From contig DATMZR010000028.1 in NCBI GenBank assembly GCA_035573435.1, positions 1 through 64,000 of the forward strand: DNA of 64,000 nt, written 5' to 3'. A program made the position numbers and the translations under genes. Positions 26,179 to 36,962 of the stretch are shown piece after piece. The DNA comes from Solirubrobacterales bacterium (GTDB lineage: Bacteria; Actinomycetota; Thermoleophilia; Solirubrobacterales; 70-9). The notes below the pieces were generated by a model. That model saw only the letters and a program-made list of their open reading frames with translations, did no database searches and had not been told where the DNA came from. How positions within the stretch are numbered: position 1 is the first letter of the stretch; each line of letters opens with the position of its first letter.

Positions 26179-26485
26179 CGAGCAGCCGCTCCAGGACGGC
26201 GTGGACATCGCGAGGGTTGGGCCGCGAGTGCTGGGCGATGATCGAGACACAGGTCCCAAAGCCCTTCTCGGCGAGCTGCAGGGCGATTCGCGCTCGTCCC
26301 ACCTCGGTCTCGCTCGTGCGCCAGGCGAGCATGCGCTCGCGCTCGCGGTGGGTGACCTCGACCGAGACTGGTTCCGACCCGCCTACCACGCCTGCCATCC
26401 ACGCCTCCATGCGCTCCAGGTCGTCCGCCAGCTCCCAGAGCTCGGGGGCGGACTTGACCAGGGTCCGCTTTGTCTTCGATTCCAT
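26135..26485 (-). CDS. SRPBCC/START-like small protein
   Basis: A 116-residue protein. KRTLVKSAPELWELADDLERMEAWM resembles the first strand and helix of SRPBCC ligand-binding proteins, and ARIALQLAEKGFGTCVSIIAQHS and the long C-terminal helix fit the fold. No ligand can be predicted. It precedes the HD-GYP-like gene with overlap, so the two are probably cotranscribed. The ATG at 26485 starts the recognisable domain; upstream in-frame codons look non-coding. Confidence 0.6.
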   Translation of the reverse strand: MESKTKRTLVKSAPELWELADDLERMEAWMAGVVGGSEPVSVEVTHRERERMLAWRTSETEVGRARIALQLAEKGFGTCVSIIAQHSRPNPRDVHAVLERLLDELGSPERRPFERA

Positions 26486-26638
26486 GGCCCCGGGCTTCTG
26501 CCATCCGCCGCCGACTCCTTCCGCGGGGCACGATTGCACATCGCAGCCCATGCGCCGGCGAGGCGTGAGCTTCCCCGGACATCGTGGCCGTTGGCGACTT
26601 TGTGGCGCTATGCGCACCAAAGACGCCAATCGCCTAGT

Positions 26639-28297
<1,659 letters not shown>

Positions 28298-28303
28298 GGA
28301 ACT

Positions 28304-29599
28304 TCAAGGATAGGGACGGCGGCGGGTCCTGGCCACGGCCACGGCCCCGGCCGCGACCTCGGCCATCCGCTCGGCGACGTGGGGGTAGGAATAGGCGCTG
28401 CTCATCCCCGCCGTGGGCGCCTTGAGCTCGCCCCTGGCGAGCCGCTGCAGGCCACCGACGATCGCCGCAACGTCGTCGGCGGGAACGGCCGTGCCGCCGG
28501 CCTCCTCGACGACTCGCCCCGCCTCGGTTCCCGCGGCCAGCGCAAGCATCGGGCGTCCGCTTGCCAGGTACTCGAAGACCTTGAAGTTGAGCAGCTGGGT
28601 GCGCCGGGGGGAGGCGATCAAGAGCAGCGCGTCTGCGGCCCGCTGAAGGGCGAGAGCCTGTTCGCGGGGCAGGCTGCCGGCGACCACGATCCGGGCCGGC
28701 GAGACGTCCGTTTCCATCAGGCCGGCCTCGGCGTCCGTCAAGGGGCCCGCGACAACCAACTCGAGCCGGGAGGCCAGCTCAGGCTCGGTCCGCGCCAGGT
28801 CGCCCAGAGCGCTGACCAGCGGGCCTGGGTCGCGACCGTAGCTGCCGAAGCGGCCCGTGTAGACGAGCGAGACACGCTCGGGGTCAATGATGCTCGCTGC
28901 CCGGCCGTCCGGCCTTGGCTCGCGTCGCTCACCCGGCGGCTCGCGCTCCTCGACGAGGTCCGGATCCCAGCCGTTCGGGACCAATGAGGCCTCGATCCCG
29001 AGGCGCCGGCGCAGGTCGTCCGCCACGGGATGGCTGACGCAGACCACCGCGTCGGCGGCGCTCAGCCAACGTCCTTCCAGGCGCTGGTCGAGGCGGCGCT
29101 GGAGGGCGGTGGGGAACCGCGGCCGAATCGGCTCGAAGGTCCAGGCGTCGCGGAGGTCGGCGACCCAGGCGACACCCCGCCGGGCGAGGGCCCGGCCGAC
29201 GGCGTGGGCCGACTCGGGCGGGGAGCTCGTGATCACGCAGTCGAACCGCCGCCGACGATTGAGCCGCAGCGCGCGCGAGCGGGCGAACGGGGCCCAGGCG
29301 GCGATCAGCGGCTCGGGAACGAGCGCCTTGCTGAGCGGGTGCGCCCCACCCGCGTAGGTGTCTGCGTCGAACAGGGCGTCGACGCGATCGTGGCCGCGCA
29401 GGCGCGCGCGCAGGCGTTGGAGGTCGAAGGTGCGCACCACGTCCTCTTCAGAGGCACCCTCACCGGCGCCGTAGGCGGAGGTGGTCAGGACGGTGACGCT
29501 GTGCCCGAGCCGTCGCAGCCACTTGGCCATCGCGGCGGGCCGGTGGGCGCCGGTGTCGCGGCAGGGGGGAAAGAAGTAGGCGACGAGCAGCAGGTTCAT
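28304..29599 (-). CDS. GT4-family glycosyltransferase
   Basis: A 431-residue GT-B transferase. The N-terminal domain begins [20 protein letters not shown]; the linker LVPNGWDPDL and C-terminal AGSLPREQALALQRAADALLLI and FKVFEYLASGRPMLAL, with the donor-binding Glu in the ExxxxG-like FEYLASG motif, identify the family. The ATG at 29599 overlaps the upstream GT stop as ATGA. It likely adds a sugar to a cell-surface glycan or secondary product, possibly using UDP-xylose made by the operon's first gene. Confidence 0.9.
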   Translation of the reverse strand: MNLLLVAYFFPPCRDTGAHRPAAMAKWLRRLGHSVTVLTTSAYGAGEGASEEDVVRTFDLQRLRARLRGHDRVDALFDADTYAGGAHPLSKALVPEPLIAAWAPFARSRALRLNRRRRFDCVITSSPPESAHAVGRALARRGVAWVADLRDAWTFEPIRPRFPTALQRRLDQRLEGRWLSAADAVVCVSHPVADDLRRRLGIEASLVPNGWDPDLVEEREPPGERREPRPDGRAASIIDPERVSLVYTGRFGSYGRDPGPLVSALGDLARTEPELASRLELVVAGPLTDAEAGLMETDVSPARIVVAGSLPREQALALQRAADALLLIASPRRTQLLNFKVFEYLASGRPMLALAAGTEAGRVVEEAGGTAVPADDVAAIVGGLQRLARGELKAPTAGMSSAYSYPHVAERMAEVAAGAVAVARTRRRPYP

Positions 29600-30804
29600 C
29601 CGAGCTTCAGCCGGCGGGACGCGATCGCCTCCGCGTAGACACCCTCCATGCGGTCCAAGAGGCGCGGCCAGCTCCAGAGGCGCTCGGCCTTCTGGCGGCC
29701 GGCGGCGCCCATTCGCCCCCGCCCCGCCGGGCCCGCTTCGACCAGCCCCCGGATCGCGGCGGCCACGGCCTCCGGGTCTCCGGGCTCGACCACGACGCCG
29801 GTCTCGCCGTCGTCGATCACGGCGCGCACGCCCGGATACTCGGTGGCGATGGTGGGAAGCCCGCATGCCATGGCCTCGATCAGAACGATCCCGAACGACT
29901 CGGGAGGCTCGGTGGTGAGCAAGAGGAGGTCGGCGCCCCGTAGTGTCCCCGGCAACTCCGCGTGTGGGACCGGGCCGAGAAAGTGGACTCGGTCGCCCAC
30001 CCCGGCGGCGCGCGCCTGATCGCGATAGCGGTCGAGCAGCTCGCCTCCCCCGGCCACGATCAGGTGCACGGGCGCCGCGCCATCCGTGACGCGCGCTATG
30101 GCCTGGACGGTCAGATCGAGGCGCTTGAAGTGATGTGCACGGTCCAGCGTCGCGACGAAGGCCGCCACGGGCGCCGCATCCGGGATGCCGAGAGAGCGAC
30201 GCAGCTCGACCCCGTCCCCGCCCGGGGCGAACTGCTCGGTGTCGACGCCGTTCGGCATCTCGACCAGCTTCCCGGAGTGACGCGCGCCGGTCCGGCGCAG
30301 ATAGGGGACCGAGCCCGCGTGGTCCGGCGAGAGCACGCAAATCCGGTCCGCCGCGCCTACGAGCAGCGGCGCCACCGTGTGCTCGTAGCCCTCGAACAGC
30401 GCCCCCCGGGCGCCGCTTCCGATCAGCCGGTTCTTGTAATGGACCAGCAGCGCCTGGCGCCGCTGCCGACGTCGCAGGCGCCCGAGCAGCGTCAGCTCGG
30501 AGCCGAAGATGAACGGATAGTGCAGGTGGAGGAGGTCGAAGCCCTCGATCCGGGCGATGCTCGGGATCAGCGGCGCGTTCCCGATCGCGAACAGGGGCTC
30601 GATCCGGTGGACGACGGCGTCTCCGGCGTCAGGCGGCTCGCCGGCCGCCGGCGCCGTGAACACCTCGACCTCATGGCCGCGGTCCGCCTGGCCCCGGGCC
30701 AACCGGTAGCAGGTGTTGCCCGCCCCGCCGGGATACGGAGGGAAGGTCGCCGTCAGATGGGCGATTCGCAGGCAGCCGGTTTGTGACCCAGGACCGGCGC
30801 TCAA
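29596..30804 (-). CDS. GT4-family glycosyltransferase
   Basis: A 402-residue GT-B transferase beginning [20 protein letters not shown], the family's acceptor-side loop. [12 protein letters not shown] links the domains, and the C-terminal nucleotide-sugar site includes [17 protein letters not shown] and [16 protein letters not shown] with the family EX7E pair. The TTG start at 30804 overlaps the epimerase stop as TTGA. Overlapping both neighbours, it is the middle gene of a three-gene operon. Confidence 0.92.
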   Translation of the reverse strand: MSAGPGSQTGCLRIAHLTATFPPYPGGAGNTCYRLARGQADRGHEVEVFTAPAAGEPPDAGDAVVHRIEPLFAIGNAPLIPSIARIEGFDLLHLHYPFIFGSELTLLGRLRRRQRRQALLVHYKNRLIGSGARGALFEGYEHTVAPLLVGAADRICVLSPDHAGSVPYLRRTGARHSGKLVEMPNGVDTEQFAPGGDGVELRRSLGIPDAAPVAAFVATLDRAHHFKRLDLTVQAIARVTDGAAPVHLIVAGGGELLDRYRDQARAAGVGDRVHFLGPVPHAELPGTLRGADLLLLTTEPPESFGIVLIEAMACGLPTIATEYPGVRAVIDDGETGVVVEPGDPEAVAAAIRGLVEAGPAGRGRMGAAGRQKAERLWSWPRLLDRMEGVYAEAIASRRLKLG

Positions 30805-31763
30805 TCGGTGGCGCCGACGAGTCGCTCCACGCCCGCCTGCTCGATCGTGCGCCGCAGCCCGTCGCGGAGCTCGATCTCCGGCTCCCAGCCGAGGAGTTGC
30901 TTTGCCCGCGTGATGTCGGGCTGCCTGACCTGGGGGTCGTCCACCGGGAGCGCCTCGAAGACGATCTCCGAGCGGGCCTCAGCGGCCTCGATCACCGCTT
31001 CGGCCAGCTCCAGCAGGGTCATCTCATCGGGATTGCCCAGGTTCACGGGCAGGTGCACGTCCGACTCGGCGAGCAGCACGAACCCGCGAATCATGTCGTC
31101 CACGTAACAGAAGCTCCGGGTCTGGCTGCCGTCGCCGAAGACCGTGACCGGCTTGTCCTGCAGGGCTTGCCGGAGGAAGGTCGGGATCGCCCGCCCATCG
31201 TGTGGCCTCATCCTCACGCCGAAGGTGTTGAAGATCCGGGCGATGCAGGTGTCCACGCCCTGCTGGCGGTGGTAGGCCATCGTCAGCGCCTCGGCGTAGC
31301 GCTTCGCCTCGTCGTAGACGCCGCGAGGGCCGATCGGGTTGACGTTGCCCCAGTAGTCCTCGGGCTGCGGATGAACCTCGGGGTCGCCGTATACCTCTGA
31401 CGTCGAGGCGATCAGGAATCGAGCTCGTTTGAACTTGGCCAGCCCGAGCATGTGATGGGTCCCGTAGGAGCCCACCTTGAGCGTGTGCAGCGGCAATCGC
31501 GCGTAGTCGATCGGGCTCGCGGGCGAGGCCAGGTGGTAGACGAAGTCGACGTCGTCGTCGATGAACAGCGGCTGGGTCAGATCCAGGTTCAGGAAGGTGA
31601 ACTTGGGATTGCTGATGTGCTCGAGATTCTGGAGCGAGCCGGTGTCGAGGTTGTCGACGCAGATCACCCGATGGTCCTTCGCCAGCAGGTGGTCGCAAAG
31701 GTGGGAGCCGAGAAATCCGGCTCCGCCGGTGACGATGCAGGTGCTCACGGCGAGGCTGAGCAT
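30801..31763 (-). CDS. UDP-glucuronate decarboxylase-like NAD-dependent epimerase/dehydratase
   Basis: Extended SDR of 320 residues: NAD loop [15 protein letters not shown] (about 13-27), [17 protein letters not shown], catalytic [11 protein letters not shown] (YxxxK), and [16 protein letters not shown]. The wording is closest to UDP-xylose synthase, which converts UDP-glucuronate to UDP-xylose; dTDP-glucose 4,6-dehydratase is the main alternative. Two GT4 genes follow in a coupled operon, which could use the product. ATG 31763 is given; a GTG at 31748 gives a more standard N-terminus. Confidence 0.88.
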   Translation of the reverse strand: MLSLAVSTCIVTGGAGFLGSHLCDHLLAKDHRVICVDNLDTGSLQNLEHISNPKFTFLNLDLTQPLFIDDDVDFVYHLASPASPIDYARLPLHTLKVGSYGTHHMLGLAKFKRARFLIASTSEVYGDPEVHPQPEDYWGNVNPIGPRGVYDEAKRYAEALTMAYHRQQGVDTCIARIFNTFGVRMRPHDGRAIPTFLRQALQDKPVTVFGDGSQTRSFCYVDDMIRGFVLLAESDVHLPVNLGNPDEMTLLELAEAVIEAAEARSEIVFEALPVDDPQVRQPDITRAKQLLGWEPEIELRDGLRRTIEQAGVERLVGATD

Positions 31764-31853
31764 AGCGCCGCCTGCGCCGCACCTGGCCGGTTGGCTGAGA
31801 CTCGCATGCTCCTTGCCGGGGCATCAGGAAGCGGTTCGGGCTTTACCCGGGCG

Positions 31854-32387
31854 ATGCGGGCCGATCCAGCCGAGCCACCTGCCGGCTCTCGGCGCCGGGC
31901 GCTGGCGGAGCTCGCCTCTTCAGAGGCGTCGCTGCGGCGCACTGCCCGTCGCCACTCCCTATGCACGGATGACGCCGAGGATGCCTACCAACGGGCGGTC
32001 TTGATTCTGCTCACCAGGCCTCTACCCGCCGACCCGGGGCGTCTGGCCGCCTGGATGCAGGTGGTGATCCGCCACGAGGCATTGGCCGTCCGGCGGGCGC
32101 GCGAACGGCTGCTTTGGCCGGGCGACGAGGATCGCGGTGACCCGTTCGACCGCATCGTCACGGACGAACCCGGCCCGCAGGAGACGCTCGAGCGCCGCGA
32201 GCAGGTCGCCGCCGGCATCCGGCTTCTTTTGGGGCTGAAACCCCAGGAACGCGTGGCGCTGATTCTCCAGGCCCAGGGCTACTCCTATGCGGAGATCCGT
32301 GAGCTCTGCGGCTGGACGTACACCAAGGTGAATCGGTGCTTGGCGGAGGGAAGGGCGAGGCTGCGCCAGCTCAAGCAAGAGGTCTGA
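31854..32387 (+). CDS. sigma-70 family (ECF-like) RNA polymerase sigma factor
   Basis: A 177-residue sigma factor with region 2 (RRTARRHSLCTDDAEDAYQ then RAVLILLTRPL) and region 4 (LGLKPQERVALILQAQGYSY then AEIRELCGWTYTKVNRCLAEGRARLR). No anti-sigma gene is adjacent. ATG 31854 starts the domain; ATG 31806 would add 16 residues. It is divergent from the UDP-sugar gene, with 90 bases between starts. The last 26 bases encoding KVNRCLAEG recur at 33010-33035 in a gene fragment. Confidence 0.85.
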   Translation: MRADPAEPPAGSRRRALAELASSEASLRRTARRHSLCTDDAEDAYQRAVLILLTRPLPADPGRLAAWMQVVIRHEALAVRRARERLLWPGDEDRGDPFDRIVTDEPGPQETLERREQVAAGIRLLLGLKPQERVALILQAQGYSYAEIRELCGWTYTKVNRCLAEGRARLRQLKQEV

Positions 32388-32416
32388 GCCACCGGAAACC
32401 GGGAACACCGATCGAA

Positions 32417-32461
32417 GGATTGACGGGCGAGGATTGACGGGCGATGTGTCGGGTGTAGGGT
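32417..32461 (+). promoter_or_regulatory. tandem 14-bp repeat with duplicated -35, then -10
   Basis: GGATTGACGGGCGA occurs twice head to tail (32417-32430 and 32431-32444). Each copy has a TTGACG hexamer. The second (32434-32439) is 16 bases from TAGGGT (32456-32461), a good sigma-70-type promoter for the NTF2-like gene whose ATG is at 32509. Confidence 0.5.
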
Positions 32462-32508
32462 CGGTTGGCTGGACTAGGCGACCTCTGTCCGAGAAGGGAG
32501 CACCCGTC

Positions 32509-32898
32509 ATGAGCGAGTTGACCGAGCGGACGAACGAGGCAGTCATCGCCGCGGTGACCGAGGTGGTGCTCGCGTACTACGACGGGATGATCGCGGGAGA
32601 CGAAGTGAAGCTCGCCCATGCGTTTCACCCGCGCGCCTGCATCGTCGGCAACAACCAAGGAGAGTTGGAGTGGCAGACCTTGGAGGACTTTGTCGCCGAG
32701 TGCAAGGAGGCGGCAGGCGACGCGGCGGGAGCCTACGAGTGGCGGATCGACGGCCTGTCGTTTCAGGGTGACACGGCATTGGTCAGGATCGGTGGCCAAT
32801 TCGCGGGCGAGTGGTACAGCGACGATCTGTCCATGCTTCGGATCGACGGCGCTTGGCGCATCGTCCACAAGACGTGGTACGTCCATCGCGCCACCTAG
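32509..32898 (+). CDS. NTF2-like protein (Lumazine_bd_2/SnoaL type)
   Basis: A 129-residue cone-shaped alpha/beta fold. Motifs are VLAYYDGMIAGDEVKLAHAF, FHPRACIVGNN, and C-terminal GEWYSDDLSMLRIDGAWRIV then HKTWYVH, typical of the Lumazine_bd_2/DUF4440-like clan. Such proteins bind small ligands or have unknown roles. ATG 32509 is preceded by GAGAAGGGAG. It has its own promoter with a duplicated -35 region and lies between a sigma factor and a sigma fragment. Confidence 0.8.
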   Translation: MSELTERTNEAVIAAVTEVVLAYYDGMIAGDEVKLAHAFHPRACIVGNNQGELEWQTLEDFVAECKEAAGDAAGAYEWRIDGLSFQGDTALVRIGGQFAGEWYSDDLSMLRIDGAWRIVHKTWYVHRAT

Positions 32899-33009
32899 CC
32901 CTGCTCAGGCGGGCCGGCTGTGTCGAACGGAGCGACCATCAGGCTTTCCCGGGCCGGCACAGCCACGGGTATGGGCGCAAACAGGTCGTCCGACAATTGC
33001 GCCTTAAGC

Positions 33010-33072
33010 AAGGTGAATCGGTGCTTGGCGGAGGGGCGGGCGCGACTGCGCGAGCTCGGCGCGATTGCTTGA
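33010..33072 (+). pseudogene. 3' fragment of a sigma factor paralogue
   Basis: The reading frame KVNRCLAEGRARLRELGAIA-stop matches the C-terminal region-4 helix of the sigma factor at 31854-32387. The first 26 bases are identical to 32325-32350. Nothing upstream resembles the remaining sigma factor, so this is a short duplicated or decayed remnant. Confidence 0.6.
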
Positions 33073-33124
33073 TCAGCTGCACCACCCTCGTCCCGAGCCG
33101 CAGATGGCCGTCAGCACGAGACGC

Positions 33125-34054
33125 TCAGCGGGGGCGCGCGAGGCCCGCCTCGCGCGCCTTCTTCATGCGGAAGGCGATGCTCGCGCTGCCCAGGATGAAG
33201 GCGAGCTTCGAGGTCGGAAGCCGGTAGCCGGCCTTCGTGTGCGGCGCGAACTCCACCCGGTCCGAGCCGTCGTTCCCCAGCCAGCCGGTGTGAACGCGCT
33301 GCTCCTGGCCGATCATGCGCGGCTGGAATTGGTGGGACGTGAGACCGGCGCGTCTGCCGCCGGCGGGAACCGAGCCCGCCGGGACGCTCAGCTTTACCCC
33401 GGAGTCTCCGCTCTCGACCGCTGCGGTCGGGACGACCTCGGGCATGGCGTCCGAACCGCACCAGCCGAGCAGGGTGTGCGGCAGCCGCTGGGCGTGAGCC
33501 GCCACCTTGGTGACGTCGACCCGTGGCCCTGTGCCGCCGCCGGGTGGCTTCTGGGGCCGGGCGGGTTCCGCCGGCGGCCTTCCCAGGATCTGCGGTTCGC
33601 TGGCGGCCGCGTCGTCGGGGTAGGCGACGATCCGCTCCACCTGGATCGTGATCGGCACCCGGTGCCAGTAGTAGACCTCCAGCATGCGTCCGGTCAGGCC
33701 GGCGAAGCGCGGCCCAAGGAAGCGCTCCCACTGAGGCGTGATCGACTCAAGCCAGTCGCGGTCTGGAGTGATCGGGAAGCTCGCCCGGCCCTGGACTAGC
33801 ACGAATCCGGACCTGCCCGTCAACCCGTGCTCGCGCGCGTGGTAGGCGACGGCCACGCCGGGGTTGCGACGGATCCGGTCGAGCTTCTTCCACAACGCCT
33901 GCGACGTCGTGAGGGTGACGGTGCCGGCCTGGCGGTTCCGCAGCGCGAGCGGCGCCATCGGGGTGATGACCACGCCCTTCGCGGGCGTGAGATAGGCGAA
34001 GCCCGCCGCGAGATCGGACGCCAGGATCTGGTCGACATCGTCGGTCCAGCTCAT
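33125..34054 (-). CDS. tandem split-barrel flavin/F420-binding oxidoreductase
   Basis: A 309-residue protein of the pyridoxamine-phosphate-oxidase-like superfamily. The first barrel (about 1-150) contains FAYLTPAKGVVITPMAPLAL, NPGVAVAYHAREHG and VLVQGRASF; the second (about 185-300) is a divergent copy ending with a KAGYRLPTSKLAFILGSASIAFRMKKARE helix pair. The family binds FMN, F420 or heme. TATCGT six bases before ATG 34054 suggests leaderless transcription. The cofactor cannot be decided. Confidence 0.75.
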   Translation of the reverse strand: MSWTDDVDQILASDLAAGFAYLTPAKGVVITPMAPLALRNRQAGTVTLTTSQALWKKLDRIRRNPGVAVAYHAREHGLTGRSGFVLVQGRASFPITPDRDWLESITPQWERFLGPRFAGLTGRMLEVYYWHRVPITIQVERIVAYPDDAAASEPQILGRPPAEPARPQKPPGGGTGPRVDVTKVAAHAQRLPHTLLGWCGSDAMPEVVPTAAVESGDSGVKLSVPAGSVPAGGRRAGLTSHQFQPRMIGQEQRVHTGWLGNDGSDRVEFAPHTKAGYRLPTSKLAFILGSASIAFRMKKAREAGLARPR

Positions 34055-34060
34055 GGCACG

Positions 34061-34066
34061 ACGATA
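34061..34066 (-). promoter_or_regulatory. -10 hexamer TATCGT, leaderless type
   Basis: TATCGT ends six bases before ATG 34054 and no Shine-Dalgarno is present. Confidence 0.4.
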
Positions 34067-34151
34067 AAGCCCCCTCCGCGACGCGGGCGCCCTGGTTCCG
34101 TCGCTGAGCCATCACACGGCACGTCGTCGTAGGACGCGGCCTCGCGCCCGC

Positions 34152-34157
34152 TACCCT
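34152..34157 (+). promoter_or_regulatory. -10 hexamer TACCCT, leaderless type
   Basis: TACCCT ends six bases before ATG 34164; no Shine-Dalgarno is present. Confidence 0.4.
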
Positions 34158-34163
34158 CGCTTC

Positions 34164-35771
34164 ATGGGAGACCCAACCAGCCCGCTCAGCCCCGCCCTCT
34201 CCGAAGGGCAGCTCCGGACCCTTGCGGCCAACGGCGAGGAGCACACGGCCGCCGAGGGGGAGTTCTTGTTCAGGATCGGTGATGCGAGCTATCCGTTGAT
34301 CGTCGTCCTCGAAGGCGAGGCGGCGATCCTGGACTCTGCCGGAAACGAGATCGTGCGCCAGGGTGCCGGCGGCTTCATGGGTGAGGTGGGCCTGCTCAGC
34401 GGGCAGACGGTCTACGTGGACGGCGTCGTGACCAAGCCGATGCGCTACATCGCAGTCGACCGCGACGATCTGCGGCGCCTTCTGTTCGAGGACGAGGCGC
34501 TCGCGGACATGTTGCTGAACACGTTCATCAGGCGCCGCGAAATCCTCCAGCGACGGGAGGGCGTTGGCTTCGAGATCCTCGGGCCCCGCTCGTCGGCGCC
34601 CACCCGCGACCTGCTCGACTATGCGCGGCGCGGTCGCGTCCCGCACTTCTGGCGCGATACCGAGGGCGCCGACGATCGGGAGGCGGCGGCTCTGGTCGCC
34701 GATCTCAAGCCGACGGAGCTGCCGCTCGTGCGCCTGCCGGGTGGGGCCGAGCTTCGCAACCCGAGCAACGGCGAGCTCTGGCGAGCGCTCGGGATCGGAC
34801 TGGAGCTGGAGCCACGCGAGGAGGTGGATCTCGCCGTGATCGGGGGTGGGCCCGCCGGCCTCGGCGCGGCCGTCTACGGAGCATCCGAGGGGCTCAACAC
34901 ACTCGTCGTCGAGAGCACGGTGCTCGGCGGCCAGGCCGGGACCTCACGCCGGATCGAGAACTACCTCGGCTTTCCGGCCGGGATCAGCGGCACCGGGTTG
35001 ACGAGCCGGGCGATCACCCAGGCGCGGAAGTTCGGTGCGCGGACGGCGACGCCCTACCGGGCGCTTGCACTGGAGCCGGGCAACGGCTCGCACCGGATCC
35101 ACCTCGAGGAGGGCCGCGAGATCGTCGCTCGCGCAGTCGTCATCGCCACCGGCGCCGACTACCGGCGCCTCCCGTGCAAGCGGCTCGAGGAGTTCGAGGG
35201 CCTGACCATCTTCTACGCAGCCGGTCCGCCGGAGGCCCGGGCCTGCGCGGGCACCCGGGTCGGAGTGGTCGGCGGCGGTAACTCCGCCGGTCAGGCTGCG
35301 GTCTGGCTGGCCCGCGGCGGCGCCCTCGTCACGCTTCTTCATCGTCGCGCCGATCTCCGCGAGACGATGTCCGACTATCTGATCGCCGAGCTCGACCGCT
35401 ACGGCGTCTCGGTTCGTAACCGCAGCGAGATCGGCGAGCTCCACGGCCATAACGGCGAGCTCGAGGCGGTGACGCTCAAGGACGGGGAGAAACTCCCGTT
35501 CGGCACTTTGTTCTTCTTCCTGGGAGCGGACCCGTGCACCGATTGGGTCGACGATGCGGTCGCCCGATGCGACAACGGATTCATCCTCACCGGCGGCGAC
35601 GCTGGAGTGGATGGACTGCTCGAGACCAGCGTCCCCGGTATCTACGCCGCCGGGGACGTCCGCGCCGGCTCGACGAAGCGGTGCGCGACCGCGGTCGGCG
35701 AGGGTGCGGCGGTGGTCAGCTACATCCACCAGCGCCTCGCGAGCGTGCCCGCCAGCGCCTCCGCGAGCTGA
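34164..35771 (+). CDS. cyclic-nucleotide-binding domain fused to thioredoxin-reductase-like flavoprotein
   Basis: A 535-residue fusion. Residues about 1-130 form a cNMP-binding fold (GEFLFRIGDASYPLIVVLEG; GGFMGEVGLLSGQTVYV), and about 220-535 a thioredoxin-reductase-like flavoprotein with FAD loop VIGGGPAGLGAAVYG, VLGGQAGTSRRIENYLGFP, NAD(P) loop VGVVGGGNSAGQAAV and PGIYAAGDVRAGSTKR. The redox CxxC of thioredoxin reductase is absent; YAAGPPEARAC stands in its place, so it cannot reduce thioredoxin in the normal way. A ferredoxin/flavodoxin-type or NADPH-sensing role is possible. Such fusions are known in actinobacteria. Confidence 0.9.
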   Translation: MGDPTSPLSPALSEGQLRTLAANGEEHTAAEGEFLFRIGDASYPLIVVLEGEAAILDSAGNEIVRQGAGGFMGEVGLLSGQTVYVDGVVTKPMRYIAVDRDDLRRLLFEDEALADMLLNTFIRRREILQRREGVGFEILGPRSSAPTRDLLDYARRGRVPHFWRDTEGADDREAAALVADLKPTELPLVRLPGGAELRNPSNGELWRALGIGLELEPREEVDLAVIGGGPAGLGAAVYGASEGLNTLVVESTVLGGQAGTSRRIENYLGFPAGISGTGLTSRAITQARKFGARTATPYRALALEPGNGSHRIHLEEGREIVARAVVIATGADYRRLPCKRLEEFEGLTIFYAAGPPEARACAGTRVGVVGGGNSAGQAAVWLARGGALVTLLHRRADLRETMSDYLIAELDRYGVSVRNRSEIGELHGHNGELEAVTLKDGEKLPFGTLFFFLGADPCTDWVDDAVARCDNGFILTGGDAGVDGLLETSVPGIYAAGDVRAGSTKRCATAVGEGAAVVSYIHQRLASVPASASAS

Positions 35772-35988
35772 GCTGACGCCTCCTCCCGCGTGAAACGAGA
35801 GCGGCGTATTAGGCGTGGGTCGGGAGCTGCAACGGCGGGAGCCGGAGGCGACAAACCGTGCCATGGACCAAGCTGGAACGCCAGCCGCGGCGTCCTTGGG
35901 GCTTTAGCTCGTCGCGCGAAGCAGAAGTACCGCATTTCGTCCGAAGCGGCTACTGCGCGCCGCCGTAAGCTCCTGCCGCAGAAGCCCT

Positions 35989-36798
35989 ATGGATCTCCAC
36001 TTGCGCGATCGGGTCTACGTCGTCACAGGCGGCAGTCGCGGCCTTGGGTTCGCGGCGGCTGACGCTCTCATCGCAGAGGGTGCCCGCGTCCTCGTGAGTT
36101 CGCATGGCAAGGGTTCCGCTGCCGCGGCGGCGGACCGCCTCGCGGGCAATGCCGCCGCCGACAGGGTCGCCTGGCTTACCGCGGATACCGCCGATGCCGC
36201 GACACCCGAGCGCCTGATCAAGACGGCCAAGGATCGGTTCGGCCGCCTGGATGGTGCGCTGGTCAGCTTTGGAGGGACGCCACCGGGAACCGTCGCCACC
36301 ACCCCCGATGACGCGTGGCGTGGCTCGTTCGAGAGCGTTTTTCTCGGTGCGGTTCGCCTGGCAAGGCTCCTCGCGACACATCTGACCGGCGGCGCCGACG
36401 GGCGGGGAGGCGGCGCGCCCGCGGGCACGGGCGGGTCGGTCGTGTTTGTGCTCGCCTCGTCGGTGCGGGTGCCGCTCGCGGAACTCGCCGTCTCCAACGG
36501 CCTGTTCCCGGGCCTCGCCGGCGTCGTCAAGATGCTTGCCGAGGATCTCGGGCCATCTGGGATCCGGATGAACGGGATCCTCCCGGTCAGGATCGCTACC
36601 GAAAGAGTGCGCCAGCTCGACGCCCTGAGCGGCGACCCAGATGAGGTGCGTGCTCGCAAGTCCGAGGACATCCCGTTGCGCAGGTACGGCGAGCCCGAGG
36701 AGTTCGGTCGAGTCGCGGCGTTCTTACTTTCCCCGGCGGCGTCGTACATCACGGGGGCGATGATCCCGGTCGATGGCGGCTCCATCCGAGCAATCTGA
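35989..36798 (+). CDS. short-chain dehydrogenase/reductase-like protein with substituted active site
   Basis: Classic-length SDR of 269 residues with an intact NAD(P) loop TGGSRGLG (13-20) and the C-terminal GAMIPVDGG motif. The catalytic YxxxK is not present: aligning the helix, Tyr is replaced by Ser169 and Lys by Phe173 in SNGLFPGLAGVVK, though the Ser157/158 pair of ASS remains. It may be inactive or use a different mechanism; some SDR subfamilies share this SN...G pattern. A 217-base leader precedes it with a possible TAAGCT -10 and no ribosome site. I found no known riboswitch in the leader. Confidence 0.82.
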   Translation: MDLHLRDRVYVVTGGSRGLGFAAADALIAEGARVLVSSHGKGSAAAAADRLAGNAAADRVAWLTADTADAATPERLIKTAKDRFGRLDGALVSFGGTPPGTVATTPDDAWRGSFESVFLGAVRLARLLATHLTGGADGRGGGAPAGTGGSVVFVLASSVRVPLAELAVSNGLFPGLAGVVKMLAEDLGPSGIRMNGILPVRIATERVRQLDALSGDPDEVRARKSEDIPLRRYGEPEEFGRVAAFLLSPAASYITGAMIPVDGGSIRAI

Positions 36799-36962
36799 AC
36801 CGTGCGATCTTGCTTCGCGCGAGAAGCACGAGCGCAGCCCAAGCCGCTGCAGAGGAGAAGCGAGTTCGTTGCGTGTCAAGATCGAGGGGTCCAGCGGCAA
36901 CGGCTTGCGGCCGTCACCGAGTGCCTGTTGCCCGCGGCCAAGCGCTCGGATAGGTTCCCGAC

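Noticed and set aside
35772-35988. A possible riboswitch in the leader before the SDR gene.
   Set aside because: I could not match the sequence to the conserved cores of the classes I know (c-di-GMP, c-di-AMP, TPP, cobalamin, SAM, glycine).
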